DNA of 59,709 nt from Bacillota bacterium (lineage in GTDB: Bacteria; Bacillota; Bacilli; Paenibacillales; Paenibacillaceae): positions 1 through 59,709 of the forward strand of contig JAEWPC010000038.1 in assembly GCA_023460795.1 (NCBI GenBank), written 5' to 3'. Below the pieces are notes generated by a model that was given only the letters and a program-made list of their open reading frames with translations, did no database searches and had not been told where the DNA came from. Position 1 is the stretch's first letter, and every line of letters begins with the position of its first letter. The translations under genes and the position numbers were made by a program. This document shows, piece by piece, positions 35,308 through 44,936 of this stretch.

Positions 35308-36618
35308 ATGCGCTATAAGAAGGTTACATTTCTTGCTATATTCTTCATCGCGGTCGCCTATCTTATATCGTTTTTATATTCGAAGACGTTAGAAGAACCG
35401 ACTATGGCATCGGTGCCCGCCAATCCGACGGAAACCCAGCGACCGGCTTCCCTCCGGGTTATCGCCGACAATGTCTACCAGCCGTATATCGAGAAAATCG
35501 GCACCGAATTCGAGAGAGAATACGGCATCAAGGTGGAAGTTCTGGCCGCGCCTACGAGCGAGCTGTACGATGAAATCGTCAAACGCGTGGACACCGAGAT
35601 TTCCGACATCGATTTGATTCAGGTCAAATCCGAGTGGACGCCTGAATTTTCCAACTCCGGCTTTCTGGAGCCGTTGAACAAATTCGTCACGGCCGAGCTT
35701 AAGGGCAATACGATACCTCTCGCGTATGACCAGCGGGTTCTGAACAATGAATTGTATACGCTTCCTGAGTTATATGCTTTTCCCATGAGCATGGAAGCCC
35801 GGTTCCTGTTCTATAATCAGGATCTGCTTCGCAAAGTCGGTACGTACGCGCCTCCGTCCACTTGGCAGGAGCTTACAAGCACGGTAGCCTTTCTAAGGGA
35901 CAAGAATTTGGTCGAACACGGGGTCATGTGGGGTTGGAATGATTTCGAAGGTCTGATGGATGATTACACCTTGCTGCTGAACGACATGGGCGGCCAGTAC
36001 AAAGACGTCAACGGCAAATGGATATTCAACGAAGGCGCCGGCCTTCATGTGTTGGAGTTCATGGTGGATTCCTTGTACGCCGATGCGCTGACCGATCCCC
36101 TGTCCATCAAGGCGGATGAAGCCAAAGCGGCCGAGGAATTCGCCAAAGGCCGTGTCCCCTTCATGATCGCCGGTTCCTATGCCGTGCACAAGCTGAAGGA
36201 TTATTCCAATATCAAGCTGGCCCTCATCCCCGGCTTCGATCCGTCCATCAAGAGCTCCAGCGTCGTCGGCGGCAGCGCCCTCGGCCTTGTCCGGAACTCC
36301 CGCAACAAGGATTGGGGCTGGAAGTTCGTCGAGATGATGAGCTCCAGACGGAACGAGATCATCGTCACCGATTACACCGGGGGTCTGCCCGTATGGAACG
36401 ACATGATCGATCTTGCCACGCTGGAGCAGACGTATCCTTCGATCGTGCAGATGAAGCAGCAATTCGAATATGCGATCAACCAGCCCCGGACGGCTTCGTA
36501 TCATTCATGGGCCAAGATCGTACACGATTCCCTCTTGTCGGCCCTGCAACAGAAAAACACGCCCAAAGGCGCGCTGGATGAAGCGGCCTGGCGTGTGGAG
36601 AGACAATATCTCAATTAA
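35308..36618 (+). CDS. Membrane-anchored solute-binding protein, possible sugar sensor
   Basis: A 436-residue MalE-type binding protein starting at an ATG with GGAGG upstream. It begins with one hydrophobic segment (FLAIFFIAVAYLISFLYSKT) and has no cysteine, so it should stay anchored by an N-terminal helix. The binding fold is recognisable (SLRVIADNVYQPYIEKIGTE; FAKGRVPFMIAGSYAVHKLK). It stands alone on the plus strand with no permeases, and its 3' end overlaps the convergent response regulator gene by 4 bp. Its neighbours are a sensor kinase pair and a separate ABC operon, so a role in presenting ligand to the kinase is plausible but inferred. Confidence 0.85.
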   Translation: MRYKKVTFLAIFFIAVAYLISFLYSKTLEEPTMASVPANPTETQRPASLRVIADNVYQPYIEKIGTEFEREYGIKVEVLAAPTSELYDEIVKRVDTEISDIDLIQVKSEWTPEFSNSGFLEPLNKFVTAELKGNTIPLAYDQRVLNNELYTLPELYAFPMSMEARFLFYNQDLLRKVGTYAPPSTWQELTSTVAFLRDKNLVEHGVMWGWNDFEGLMDDYTLLLNDMGGQYKDVNGKWIFNEGAGLHVLEFMVDSLYADALTDPLSIKADEAKAAEEFAKGRVPFMIAGSYAVHKLKDYSNIKLALIPGFDPSIKSSSVVGGSALGLVRNSRNKDWGWKFVEMMSSRRNEIIVTDYTGGLPVWNDMIDLATLEQTYPSIVQMKQQFEYAINQPRTASYHSWAKIVHDSLLSALQQKNTPKGALDEAAWRVERQYLN

Positions 36619-38192
36619 TCGCTTCTCTGTTGCTTGTATTCGGACGGCGTCGAGCCGTAGTACTTCTTGAACACCTGGCCGAAATATTTGGCGTCCGTGA
36701 AGCCCACCGCGCCGGCGACGGCGGTCACCGTAACGCGCTGATCCCGGTCGAGCAGTTCCTTGGCTTTATCCACTCGTTTCTTGATCAGGTATTCGCTGAA
36801 GCTGGCGCCCGTCTCTTTCTTGAACAGCCGGCTCAGATGCCCTTCGCTGACGCGATAGTTGTCGGCGACGATCTGCAGGCTTAGTCCCGGATCCTGATAA
36901 TGGCTGTCGATATAGTTCAGCGTTCGCCGGCCGAGCGAAGCCGTCAAGTCCTCCTGATCGCGCCTGGCTTGCCGGCACACCGTCTCCATCGTTCCCGTTA
37001 ATGCAGCCTCATAATCCTTGAACGTCCGGAGCGCGGGGATTTCCGTGATGCTTCTCGTGATAAGCGCATTCATTTCCTTATCCGAGATATGGCGGGTTAA
37101 GCCTACGAGAAAATCCATTAAGCCGTTAAACGCGCAGGTCTTGTTCCTGAATCCTTTGATCTGATGCAGGAATCTGTCCAGGTACGCCTTCGACTCCTCT
37201 TCGTTTCCTTCGCTAACCGCCGCCAACCATTGGGGATCGACCTGAACGAACGCATCCTTGCGGTCTGCCCGGTCGGGCTGCCTGAACGTATTGTGGATGC
37301 CCCAGAAAAGGTTGTCCTCCAACATGGCATTGGCGCTCCGATAAGAGGCATGCAGCCCCTGAATCCCGTCGAATATGTTCCCGATACCGATATTCACGTT
37401 GAATTTCAAGTACAGGCTGATATGGGAATGGCACATTTCCGTCGCTTCCATGACCCGACGTTCGAACACGACCGGCTGAATTTCGGAATTGTACTTAATG
37501 ACCGCCACATTCTGTCCCTCATGGTTGAATACCGTAGCCCGGATATCGAGATTATCGTAGGTTTCGCTGACGATATTCTGTATGGCGTATTGTAACAAAG
37601 ACGCTGAGACGGGGTCGTCGTTCCGCTGATAACGCTCGAAAATAACCGTCTGCCCTTTGCGAAGCCGCAAGCCCATCTCGTTCATTTTCTCATCCAGCGT
37701 CCCGATGTCCTTATTGCCGTTCACGATAATATTGAGCAGGATACCGGACTCTGCCAACGCAGTCCGGTTCTCCACCGCTTTCTTAACCAGTTCTCCCTGT
37801 TTCAATGCGGAACCAATGGTCGTCAGATGTTTGTGAGCCTTGCCGATACATCTCTTCAAATCTTCGAGATCGACGGGTTTGAGCAAATAATCGAATACCT
37901 GATGGCGCAAGGCTGTCCGGGCATAATCGAATTCCGTGTAACCGCTCAGCAGAATCGTGACGCTCTCCGGATAACTCTCCCTCACGTACTGCGCCAAGTC
38001 CAAACCGTTCATACCGGGCATTTTGATGTCCGTAATAACGATATCCGGACGAAACCGATCAATGAGAGATTTTCCTTCGAGGCCGTTGCTGCCTATTCCG
38101 ACGACCTGGCAATCGAGCTGTCGCCAATCGACCTTCTCGCTTAATCCCCTGCTGACAATCATCTCGTCGTCCACGATTACGACGGTATGCAT
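36615..38192 (-). CDS. YesN-type AraC response regulator
   Basis: A 525-residue response regulator from the ATG at 38192 (MHTVVIVDDEMIVSRG), chosen because AAGGGGGAAG precedes it; an in-frame start at 38300 lies inside the kinase gene. The receiver Asp55 is in IVITDIKMPGMNG. The C-terminal double HTH (LQIVADNYRVSEGHLSRLFK; VTVTAVAGAVGFTDAKYFGQ) occupies the last 100 residues. It starts 1 bp after the kinase ends. It probably controls the nearby binding protein and/or the ABC importer at 40085-45998. Confidence 0.93.
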   Translation of the reverse strand: MHTVVIVDDEMIVSRGLSEKVDWRQLDCQVVGIGSNGLEGKSLIDRFRPDIVITDIKMPGMNGLDLAQYVRESYPESVTILLSGYTEFDYARTALRHQVFDYLLKPVDLEDLKRCIGKAHKHLTTIGSALKQGELVKKAVENRTALAESGILLNIIVNGNKDIGTLDEKMNEMGLRLRKGQTVIFERYQRNDDPVSASLLQYAIQNIVSETYDNLDIRATVFNHEGQNVAVIKYNSEIQPVVFERRVMEATEMCHSHISLYLKFNVNIGIGNIFDGIQGLHASYRSANAMLEDNLFWGIHNTFRQPDRADRKDAFVQVDPQWLAAVSEGNEEESKAYLDRFLHQIKGFRNKTCAFNGLMDFLVGLTRHISDKEMNALITRSITEIPALRTFKDYEAALTGTMETVCRQARRDQEDLTASLGRRTLNYIDSHYQDPGLSLQIVADNYRVSEGHLSRLFKKETGASFSEYLIKKRVDKAKELLDRDQRVTVTAVAGAVGFTDAKYFGQVFKKYYGSTPSEYKQQRSD

Positions 38193-38193
38193 G

Positions 38194-39966
38194 CTAGCTT
38201 CCCCCTTGCGCGATGGCGGTAACCGGTTGTTCCGGCTTGGCGGGCAACGAAATCTCCACGATCGTCCCCGTTCCGTTAGCGCTGTGTATCGATAATCCAT
38301 AAGGCTCGCCGAATAACGCGCGAACCCTCACATGTACATTGTTGATTCCGCTGCCTGAGCCCGTCTTGCTTGCGATTCCCGCTGTTTGGCTGCCGGAGAG
38401 CAACGCCGCGGCAGTCTCCTCATCCATTCCGACGCCGTCGTCGATGACGCGTATCGTAATTCCGCCTGCGCCGAGAGAGCCTTGTATGACCAGGTTACCT
38501 GCTCCGACCTTCGGCTCGAGTCCATGAATGAAGGAGTTTTCAACGATCGGCTGCAGGACGAAACGGGGAATGAGCATGTCCATGATCCTCTCGTCCATAT
38601 GGATGGACACGCTGATGCGATGCTCGAACCGGTTCATCTGAATGGCCAGGTAAGGTTCGATAACCTCCATTTCCTTCCGGATCGGCACCATGTCCCTGCT
38701 CTCCATCAGACTCGCTTTCAAGATTTGGGCCAGCGAAACCGCGACCTTCTGGACCCGCTCGGATTCGCCGTACATGGCCAGCCAACGAATCGTGTCGAGC
38801 GTGTTATAGATGAAATGAGGATTGATCTGCGCCTTTAGCGCCTTATACTCGGATTCCCTCTGGGCGATTTCCTTCTGGTAAACCTCGGATATGAGATGGT
38901 TGATCTTACGCATCATATGATTGAAGCTGCGGCCTAACCGGCCGAATTCATCCCGTCGGCGGATATCCGCCGGCTGCTGGTAGTTGTCGATGTCCGCCAA
39001 GTCCATCAGCTTCTTAAGATCATGGAGCGGCGCGATCAGGCGGCTTGTGCTGTACCAGAAAATCGCGATCCCGGAAAGCGCGCCTAGAATTCCGATAATG
39101 GCGATCCATAGCCCGATGAGCTCCGCTCCCTTGGCGATCTCCTTGACGGGAACGACCGACACGATTCGCCACTTCCCGTATTTCGACAAGTGCGTCGTCA
39201 ACAGCATGTTCCCGTGCGGCGGAATCTTAACCACGATCGGTGCGCCGTTCTTTTCCAGCTTGGCCCTGTCGAACAACTCTTCCGTGTTCAACCCCCGGTC
39301 TTCTTGACTTCCTACCAGTGTGCTGCCGTTCTCGTCATAGACGTAAGTGAAGCGGTTACTTTCGGATTGAAGGCGATTCTGCAAATATTCCTTGTTGACT
39401 TCGATGCTGATATACCCGATAGTCCGCAGGGAATCGCGTTGCCGTACCATCTTCTCCGCGAATATGATACCGTCGTCGACCCGCCAAGTCGTTCTGCCGA
39501 TCGTATCGTAACGATATTTATTGAGATTCAACAGCTCCCGGCTGCCTTCATGATTGCCGAATTTCAAGTGGAATAACGGCTCGCCCGTGTCGAACAGATA
39601 GATGGAATCCAGCATTTCCGAGGAGTACATGATCTTGGATATGAACAGATTCTCCAACTGCTTGACCCCTTGGAAGCTCGGACTGTCCAGCTTGTCCATA
39701 AGAGACTGAATTTCCGTGTCCTGCGTGAGGCTGTCCATCAATCGCGTAATGCTGATAACCGTCTCATCGATATTATCGCTGATGAAACGGACCTTGGAGG
39801 CATCGCTTGCCTTGGCGTCGTTCATCTGCAGTTTAATGGATACGTTATAGGTGAATACGACGATCGCGCCTACCACTAGTACCATGGTAGCCGTTATCAG
39901 CACCATCATTTTCCGTTTAACGCTTGAGAAGAGATAATCGTTTAAGCGATGCAACAGCTGTTTCAA
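38194..39966 (-). CDS. YesM-type sensor histidine kinase
   Basis: A membrane sensor kinase of about 590 residues: TM1 near 22-42, an extracellular Cache-like region, TM2 near 285-307, HAMP, HisK_6 with the phospho-accepting His in KAQINPHFIYNTL (about residue 384) and HATPase (PRFVLQPIVENSFIHG, DDGVGMD). The frame is open to a GTG at 39975, but AAGGGG is too close to it. A TTG at 39966 has better spacing. It forms an operon with the response regulator that follows. Confidence 0.92.
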   Translation of the reverse strand: MKQLLHRLNDYLFSSVKRKMMVLITATMVLVVGAIVVFTYNVSIKLQMNDAKASDASKVRFISDNIDETVISITRLMDSLTQDTEIQSLMDKLDSPSFQGVKQLENLFISKIMYSSEMLDSIYLFDTGEPLFHLKFGNHEGSRELLNLNKYRYDTIGRTTWRVDDGIIFAEKMVRQRDSLRTIGYISIEVNKEYLQNRLQSESNRFTYVYDENGSTLVGSQEDRGLNTEELFDRAKLEKNGAPIVVKIPPHGNMLLTTHLSKYGKWRIVSVVPVKEIAKGAELIGLWIAIIGILGALSGIAIFWYSTSRLIAPLHDLKKLMDLADIDNYQQPADIRRRDEFGRLGRSFNHMMRKINHLISEVYQKEIAQRESEYKALKAQINPHFIYNTLDTIRWLAMYGESERVQKVAVSLAQILKASLMESRDMVPIRKEMEVIEPYLAIQMNRFEHRISVSIHMDERIMDMLIPRFVLQPIVENSFIHGLEPKVGAGNLVIQGSLGAGGITIRVIDDGVGMDEETAAALLSGSQTAGIASKTGSGSGINNVHVRVRALFGEPYGLSIHSANGTGTIVEISLPAKPEQPVTAIAQGGS

Positions 39967-40028
39967 TGTAAGCACCCCTTAAACGCCTTTTCCCCTGTGC
40001 CCGAGTTACATGTCATTTTATTCCGAAT

Positions 40029-40073
40029 AATCCTTCCGGACAAGGGTCAATAATCGCCATGTCCGGAAGGATT
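40029..40073 (-). terminator. Hairpin after the YtfQRT-like transporter operon
   Basis: AATCCTTCCGGACA / TGTCCGGAAGGATT forms a perfect 14-bp stem starting 12 bp past the last permease gene. The loop is 17 nt and the following minus-strand bases (CGGAATAAAATG) are only partly T-rich. Confidence 0.7.
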
Positions 40074-40084
40074 CGGTACTCTTG

Positions 40085-41023
40085 TCAAGCAGTCTCTGCC
40101 GCTGTCTTCTTCTTCGTGAAGGAACGGGAGATCAGAAGCGCCGCGATAATGATAATGAAACCGCGAACGATCGGTTGAACATAGGCCGACACGTCCATCA
40201 GATTCATCAGGTTCAGTATAACGGCGAATATCATGGCTCCGATAAAGGTGCCGCCGATCGTGCCGCGTCCACCGAGCAGATAGGTGCCGCCAACGATAAC
40301 GATGGCGATCGCCGTCAACTCGAAGTTAAAGCCCGAACGAGGTTCGCCCATGCCGATGCGCGCGGTGATCAAGGCGCCGGCCAGAGCGGCCAGAATGCCG
40401 CTGAGCGTATACACCATCAGCTTGACCTTCTCCACTCGGACGCCGAACAGCCTGGCTGTCTCTTCACCTCCGCCTACGGCCATCACGTGGCGTCCGAAAG
40501 GCAAACGTCTCAGCAGCACATAACCGAGAAGGAAGATGAAGACCAGATAGATCGCCGGCAGCGGAATGCCGAACACATCGTCCGCTAGCGCCCGGTAGTT
40601 ATCCGAGACGGGCTTCAGCACCGGCCCGCCGTTGGTGAACCACAAGGTGACGGCCCTGACGATCGCCATCATAGCGAGCGTGGCCATGAACGGTTCGACC
40701 CTCGCCTTCGTAATGACAATGCCGTTAATGAACCCGATCAGAGCGCCGAGAAGGACGCACAGGACGAGCACGCCTCCAACGCCGAGCCCCTGCGTGCTCG
40801 CGGAGACGACGGCTGCAAGCGCCACGGTAGAGCCTACCGACAGGTCGATACCGCCGGTGAAGATGACGAATGCCATGCCCACCGCGATGATGCCCGTCTC
40901 GGCGGAGAATTGAATCAGGTTGACCAGGTTCTTCACGGATAGGAAGCTGTCCGACAAGAAGGATCCCACGATAATCAGGATGATGAGCGTGATCAACGGA
41001 AGCTGGTTGTTTAATCTTTTCAT
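40085..41023 (-). CDS. RbsC/YjfF-type sugar ABC transporter permease
   Basis: A 312-residue permease of the CUT2 (ribose/galactose) class, starting at an ATG at 41023 (MKRLNNQLPLITL) with GAGGTG upstream. The conserved FTGGIDLSVGSTVALAAV is present near residue 60. The importer's two permease genes (this one and 42551-43534) are of similar length but differ in sequence, as in YtfT/YjfF. The start lies 5 bp after the ATPase stop. Confidence 0.9.
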   Translation of the reverse strand: MKRLNNQLPLITLIILIIVGSFLSDSFLSVKNLVNLIQFSAETGIIAVGMAFVIFTGGIDLSVGSTVALAAVVSASTQGLGVGGVLVLCVLLGALIGFINGIVITKARVEPFMATLAMMAIVRAVTLWFTNGGPVLKPVSDNYRALADDVFGIPLPAIYLVFIFLLGYVLLRRLPFGRHVMAVGGGEETARLFGVRVEKVKLMVYTLSGILAALAGALITARIGMGEPRSGFNFELTAIAIVIVGGTYLLGGRGTIGGTFIGAMIFAVILNLMNLMDVSAYVQPIVRGFIIIIAALLISRSFTKKKTAAETA

Positions 41024-41028
41024 CTCTT

Positions 41029-42519
41029 TCACCTCGGAAAAGCGTATTCCATAATTTTTTCTTCCGTCGCCTCTTCGCGGCCGAGCTCCGCCGTCATCTT
41101 GCCTTCCGAGAAGACAAGGATGCGGTCGCACATGCCGAGCAACTCCGGCAGCTCGGAAGATACCATGAGGATAGCCAAGTCCTGTTCTAGAAGCTTGTTG
41201 ATCTCCTGGTAAATGTCCATCTTCGCGCCGACGTCGACGCCTCGGGTCGGCTCCTCCAGAACGAGAATCTTGTACTTGTCGATCAGCCAGCGGCCGATCA
41301 GCGCCTTCTGCTGGTTGCCGCCGCTCAGGTTGCCGACGTGCTTGTACGGATCCTGCGGGCGGACCGAGAGTTGCGCGACAAGACTCTGCGCCTTGCGGAG
41401 CTCCTTCTTCCTGCTGATCAAGCCGCCGCTCAGGAAGTTCTTGGCAAGCGCGGTGATTGACATATTGTCCTTCACGCTCTGGTTGAGGAACAACCCCTGC
41501 GTCTTGCGGTCTTCCGGCACAAACGAGATTCCGCTGTTCATGCTCTGGCGCGGGGAGTGCGGCTGGAACGGTTGGCCGTCGAGCACCATGTTGCCCGTAT
41601 ACCCTTTGATCAGACCAAAGAGAATCTTCGTGACGAGCTCCTGTCCCGATCCGGCAAGGCCTGCCAGGCCGAGGACCTCGCGTTTGCGCAACTGGAAGCT
41701 GACGTCCCGCAGCTCGCCATTCGGCAGGCCGAGGTTGTTGACTTGGAGCAACACATCGCCGCTCTTTACCGTCTTGGCAGGATAATACTCCTCCAGTTGG
41801 CGGCCGATCATGGATGTGACAAGCGCGGCTTCGTTCGTGTCCGCGATGTCGATCGTCTGAATGTGCTTGCCGTCCCGTAGCACGGTTACTCTGTCCGCCA
41901 TGGCGATGACTTCCCGCAAGCGGTGCGAAATATATACAATGGTTACCTTTTGCTTGCGAAGCAACGCGATCGTGTCGAACAATATCTTGAGCTCGTCCTC
42001 GTTCAGATTCGCGGAGGGTTCATCCATGATGATCAGTTCCGCGTTGATCGATACGGCCCGCGCGATCTCGACCATCTTTCGCTCGGATATCCGCAGATCT
42101 TCCATCTTTGCCTGCGAATCGATCTTTATGTTCAGGCTGCGGAGCAGCTGATCCGCTTCCTTGTACAGATCCGACCACTGCATGAAGCCCATGGACCTCG
42201 GCTCGCGGCCGAGAAAAATGTTTTCCGCCACCGACAGCGCCGGTATTTCCTGTATTTCTTGGAAGAGCGTACTGATGCCCTGGCTCTGAGCCGCATGGGG
42301 TGATGTCAGCTTAACGGAATGTCCCTTCCAATAAATTTCGCCTTCGTCCGGCAGGTGAACGCCGGAGAGCATTTTAATAAGCGTCGACTTTCCAGCCCCG
42401 TTCTCGCCGACTATCGCGTGAAATTCTCCTTTCTCGAGCTGCACGTTAATATTCTGATTGGCATATGCGGGACCGAATTTTTTGGAGATCCCTCTCAGTT
42501 CGAGAATCACGTTGTCCAT
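41029..42519 (-). CDS. RbsA/YtfR-type sugar ABC transporter ATPase
   Basis: A 496-residue protein with two fused nucleotide-binding domains. The first has Walker A GENGAGKSTLIKML (about 37-50) and Walker B LIIMDEPSANL. The second has a degenerate Walker A (GLAGSGQELVTKILFG) but a good signature LSGGNQQKALIGRWL and Walker B ILVLEEPTRGVDVG. That asymmetry is normal for CUT2 ATPases. GGAGGA precedes the ATG. It powers uptake through the two flanking permeases. Confidence 0.94.
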   Translation of the reverse strand: MDNVILELRGISKKFGPAYANQNINVQLEKGEFHAIVGENGAGKSTLIKMLSGVHLPDEGEIYWKGHSVKLTSPHAAQSQGISTLFQEIQEIPALSVAENIFLGREPRSMGFMQWSDLYKEADQLLRSLNIKIDSQAKMEDLRISERKMVEIARAVSINAELIIMDEPSANLNEDELKILFDTIALLRKQKVTIVYISHRLREVIAMADRVTVLRDGKHIQTIDIADTNEAALVTSMIGRQLEEYYPAKTVKSGDVLLQVNNLGLPNGELRDVSFQLRKREVLGLAGLAGSGQELVTKILFGLIKGYTGNMVLDGQPFQPHSPRQSMNSGISFVPEDRKTQGLFLNQSVKDNMSITALAKNFLSGGLISRKKELRKAQSLVAQLSVRPQDPYKHVGNLSGGNQQKALIGRWLIDKYKILVLEEPTRGVDVGAKMDIYQEINKLLEQDLAILMVSSELPELLGMCDRILVFSEGKMTAELGREEATEEKIMEYAFPR

Positions 42520-42550
42520 TGCTATCCTCCTTACGATTACGAGTTGGCGA

Positions 42551-43534
42551 TCAACGCTTCTTGCGTTTGGAAGCGGAGAAGATGACCGCGGCCAGCACGA
42601 TGGCTCCTAAGACGAACTGCTGAATATACGGGTTCAGGTCCAGGAAGACGAGCAGGTTGAAGAGTAAACCGGACAGCAATGCGCCTAGGAAAGCCCCGCC
42701 GATCGTACCTTTGCCGCCCGCCAAGCTCGCGCCGCCGACGACGACCGCCGCGATGGCGTTCAATTCCATGCCCCCGGCTCCGCCGCCGAGCGTGATCGGT
42801 TGGAACGCGCCGGTTCTGGCTGCCACGAGCAGCCCGGCGATCGCGGCGAACAGACCGGACAGCATATAGACGAGAAGTTGAATTTTGTTCACGTGAATGC
42901 CGGAGTTATGCGCAGCCAGTCGGTTCGAACCGACGGCGTAGATCTGTCTGCCGAATACCGTGCGATTAAGCATGACGGACCCGATGAAGATCAGCACGAA
43001 CATGATGATGACGGGAATCGGTATCGAGCCGACATGCCCCGCCCCGATTTCCAGGAAGCCGTCCGGCGCGTTGCCGCTCACGCCTTTGCCGTCGGAGATG
43101 ACGAGCGTCGAGCCGTCTATGATGATCTTGGTTCCCAGCGTCACTATGAAAGGTTGGAGCAGTCCGTATACGATAAGCGAACCGTTTATAAGCCCTAGAG
43201 CCATCCCGATCAGGAGCACGACGATGACTACCAACCAGACGGGCATATCATTCTGAATGAGCAAAACCGAAGACAGACCCACCGCTTGCATGATCGATCC
43301 GACAGACAAATCGATTCCGCCGATCAGAATGGTGAGCAGCATGCCGATCGAAACGATGGCGGTATAGGAAATTTGCCGAAGCAAATTAAACAGATTATAT
43401 TCCGTAAAGAAATCGGGCGATATCATCGGGGAGATCGCGATGATGATCACGATGAACAGCGTAAGCAGCGATTCCTCTTGATGGCTCTTGATCATTAATC
43501 CAAGCCTGTTTCTCCACTCCAGTTTCATTCCCAT
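42551..43534 (-). CDS. RbsC/YtfT-type sugar ABC transporter permease
   Basis: A 327-residue CUT2 permease. ILIGGIDLSVGSIMQAVGLS near residue 70 is the family hallmark, and about 8-10 hydrophobic segments are visible. AAGGGG lies about 10 bp before the ATG. It is separated from the upstream M24 peptidase gene by a structured gap of about 165 bp. Confidence 0.9.
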   Translation of the reverse strand: MGMKLEWRNRLGLMIKSHQEESLLTLFIVIIIAISPMISPDFFTEYNLFNLLRQISYTAIVSIGMLLTILIGGIDLSVGSIMQAVGLSSVLLIQNDMPVWLVVIVVLLIGMALGLINGSLIVYGLLQPFIVTLGTKIIIDGSTLVISDGKGVSGNAPDGFLEIGAGHVGSIPIPVIIMFVLIFIGSVMLNRTVFGRQIYAVGSNRLAAHNSGIHVNKIQLLVYMLSGLFAAIAGLLVAARTGAFQPITLGGGAGGMELNAIAAVVVGGASLAGGKGTIGGAFLGALLSGLLFNLLVFLDLNPYIQQFVLGAIVLAAVIFSASKRKKR

Positions 43535-43591
43535 TTCGGAAATTCCCCTTCATTCGTAAAATTCCGGTCTTCAAGTCGTGTTTTGGGTAAC

Positions 43592-43667
43592 AAAAAGGCT
43601 TCGCAAGCGCATGTAAGAAGGGACGCATGGGATGCGTCCGCCTCTTGCAACAAGCGGTGCAAAGCCT
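43592..43667 (-). terminator. Nested hairpin between peptidase and transporter genes
   Basis: On the minus strand an outer AGGCTT / AAGCCT stem encloses an inner GGACGCAT / ATGCGTCC hairpin (43621-43628 / 43632-43639) and is followed by TTTTTG. It lies inside the operon, between the peptidase gene and the first permease. It could be a partial terminator that lowers expression of the membrane components relative to the binding protein. Confidence 0.5.
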
Positions 43668-43699
43668 CTTCGTCGGATTGAACCCGCCGATGTACCGGA

Positions 43700-44881
43700 T
43701 TAGTCTTGGTACCAGTAGCAGCTGTGTGGGAAGTTAGTCAGCGACTCGGCGCCGTCCTTGCGGATGACGACCGTGTCTTCTACGCGCGTGCCGCCAACGC
43801 CCGGAACCATCAGCGTGATTTCGAACGCGATCGTCTGGTTCTCTACCAGGACGTCCTGGCTGTCCGGACCGATGACCGGAATTTCTTCCTCCGGGTCCAT
43901 GCCGGTGGAATGAGCGCAACCGCGGCCTTCGCCGGCCATGTGCGGATATCCGTATTCATGAAGCACTTCGTTCGCGGCTACGTCGGCTTCCGCGCCGGTC
44001 ATGCCGGGACGGATGGCCTTCATGCCGGCCGTCCATGCTTCGAGGCAAGCGTCAAGCATACGGCGCTTGTCGTCGGACACGTTGCCGTATCCTACGCCGC
44101 GGGCCATATCGGAGGAATAGCCGTTGAAGCGGCAGCCGATATCGATGAGAATCGTTTCGCCTTTGACGACTTTCTTGTCGCGCGGACGTGCCAGGAAGAA
44201 GTCCGAGGAGTTAGAGCCGGACTGTACCATGATGTCGAAGGAAACCGTGTCGGCACCCGCTTGGAACATGGCGGCGTAAGCTTGGCGAACGAGTTCGCGC
44301 TCGGATAGGCCTTCCGTTGCGAGCAGCTCGTGAATTTTCTCGAGGCCGATATCGGCCAGACGGCCGGCAACCTTCATGTTGCGGATTTCGTTCTCGCTCT
44401 TGATGGATTTCAAGTACTCGATGATGTTCGTTTTCTTCAGTTGGGAAGGATCGTTCAGGGAGCCCATGATTTGCTCGTAGAATTCAAGAGCCAAGTACTT
44501 GGAGCCGCTGAGGCCGATCTTGGCGTTCTGCTTGGTGCGAAGGAAATCTTTAATGCTATTGCCGAGCTCTTGACGAATGCCGCGTGTATCGTTGAACCAG
44601 GTTTCGTCGGCTGCGTAGGACACCATAGAGCCTTCCGCGAACAGGATCGGTTCGCCTTCCAGCGGCAGGAATACCATTGCCGGGTAAGGGAATACGCCGT
44701 CGAACGCGCGGTAGTCTGCCAGCCAGCGCACGTTGGACATGCGGGCGGCATCGGACCATACGAGCAGACCGTCGAGGCCTTCTTTTTCCATGGCCTGGCG
44801 GGCTTTTACCACGCGGCCTTGATATTCGGAGAGCGGGATATCCTGCATGACGTCTTCATAGCGGAAGTTAAGGTTAGACAT
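43700..44881 (-). CDS. M24-family metallopeptidase (creatinase / Xaa-Pro peptidase type)
   Basis: A 393-residue pita-bread-fold hydrolase. An N-terminal creatinase_N domain (about 20-155) precedes the catalytic domain. All five M24 metal ligands are present: D247 (ILIDIGC), D258 (YSSDMARG), H324 (GCAHSTGMDP), E354 (IAFEITLMVPG) and E368 (TRVEDTVVI), so a di-metal enzyme is likely. GGAGG lies about 10 bp before the ATG. It sits between the binding protein and permease genes of a CUT2 importer, which is unusual for a pure sugar system. It may hydrolyse a peptide- or amide-linked substrate brought in by the transporter. Confidence 0.88.
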   Translation of the reverse strand: MSNLNFRYEDVMQDIPLSEYQGRVVKARQAMEKEGLDGLLVWSDAARMSNVRWLADYRAFDGVFPYPAMVFLPLEGEPILFAEGSMVSYAADETWFNDTRGIRQELGNSIKDFLRTKQNAKIGLSGSKYLALEFYEQIMGSLNDPSQLKKTNIIEYLKSIKSENEIRNMKVAGRLADIGLEKIHELLATEGLSERELVRQAYAAMFQAGADTVSFDIMVQSGSNSSDFFLARPRDKKVVKGETILIDIGCRFNGYSSDMARGVGYGNVSDDKRRMLDACLEAWTAGMKAIRPGMTGAEADVAANEVLHEYGYPHMAGEGRGCAHSTGMDPEEEIPVIGPDSQDVLVENQTIAFEITLMVPGVGGTRVEDTVVIRKDGAESLTNFPHSCYWYQD

Positions 44882-44936
44882 TGGATGATGACCTCCATAT
44901 GCTTATTCGTTAATGACTTAAGGCTGCGATGTCGGT

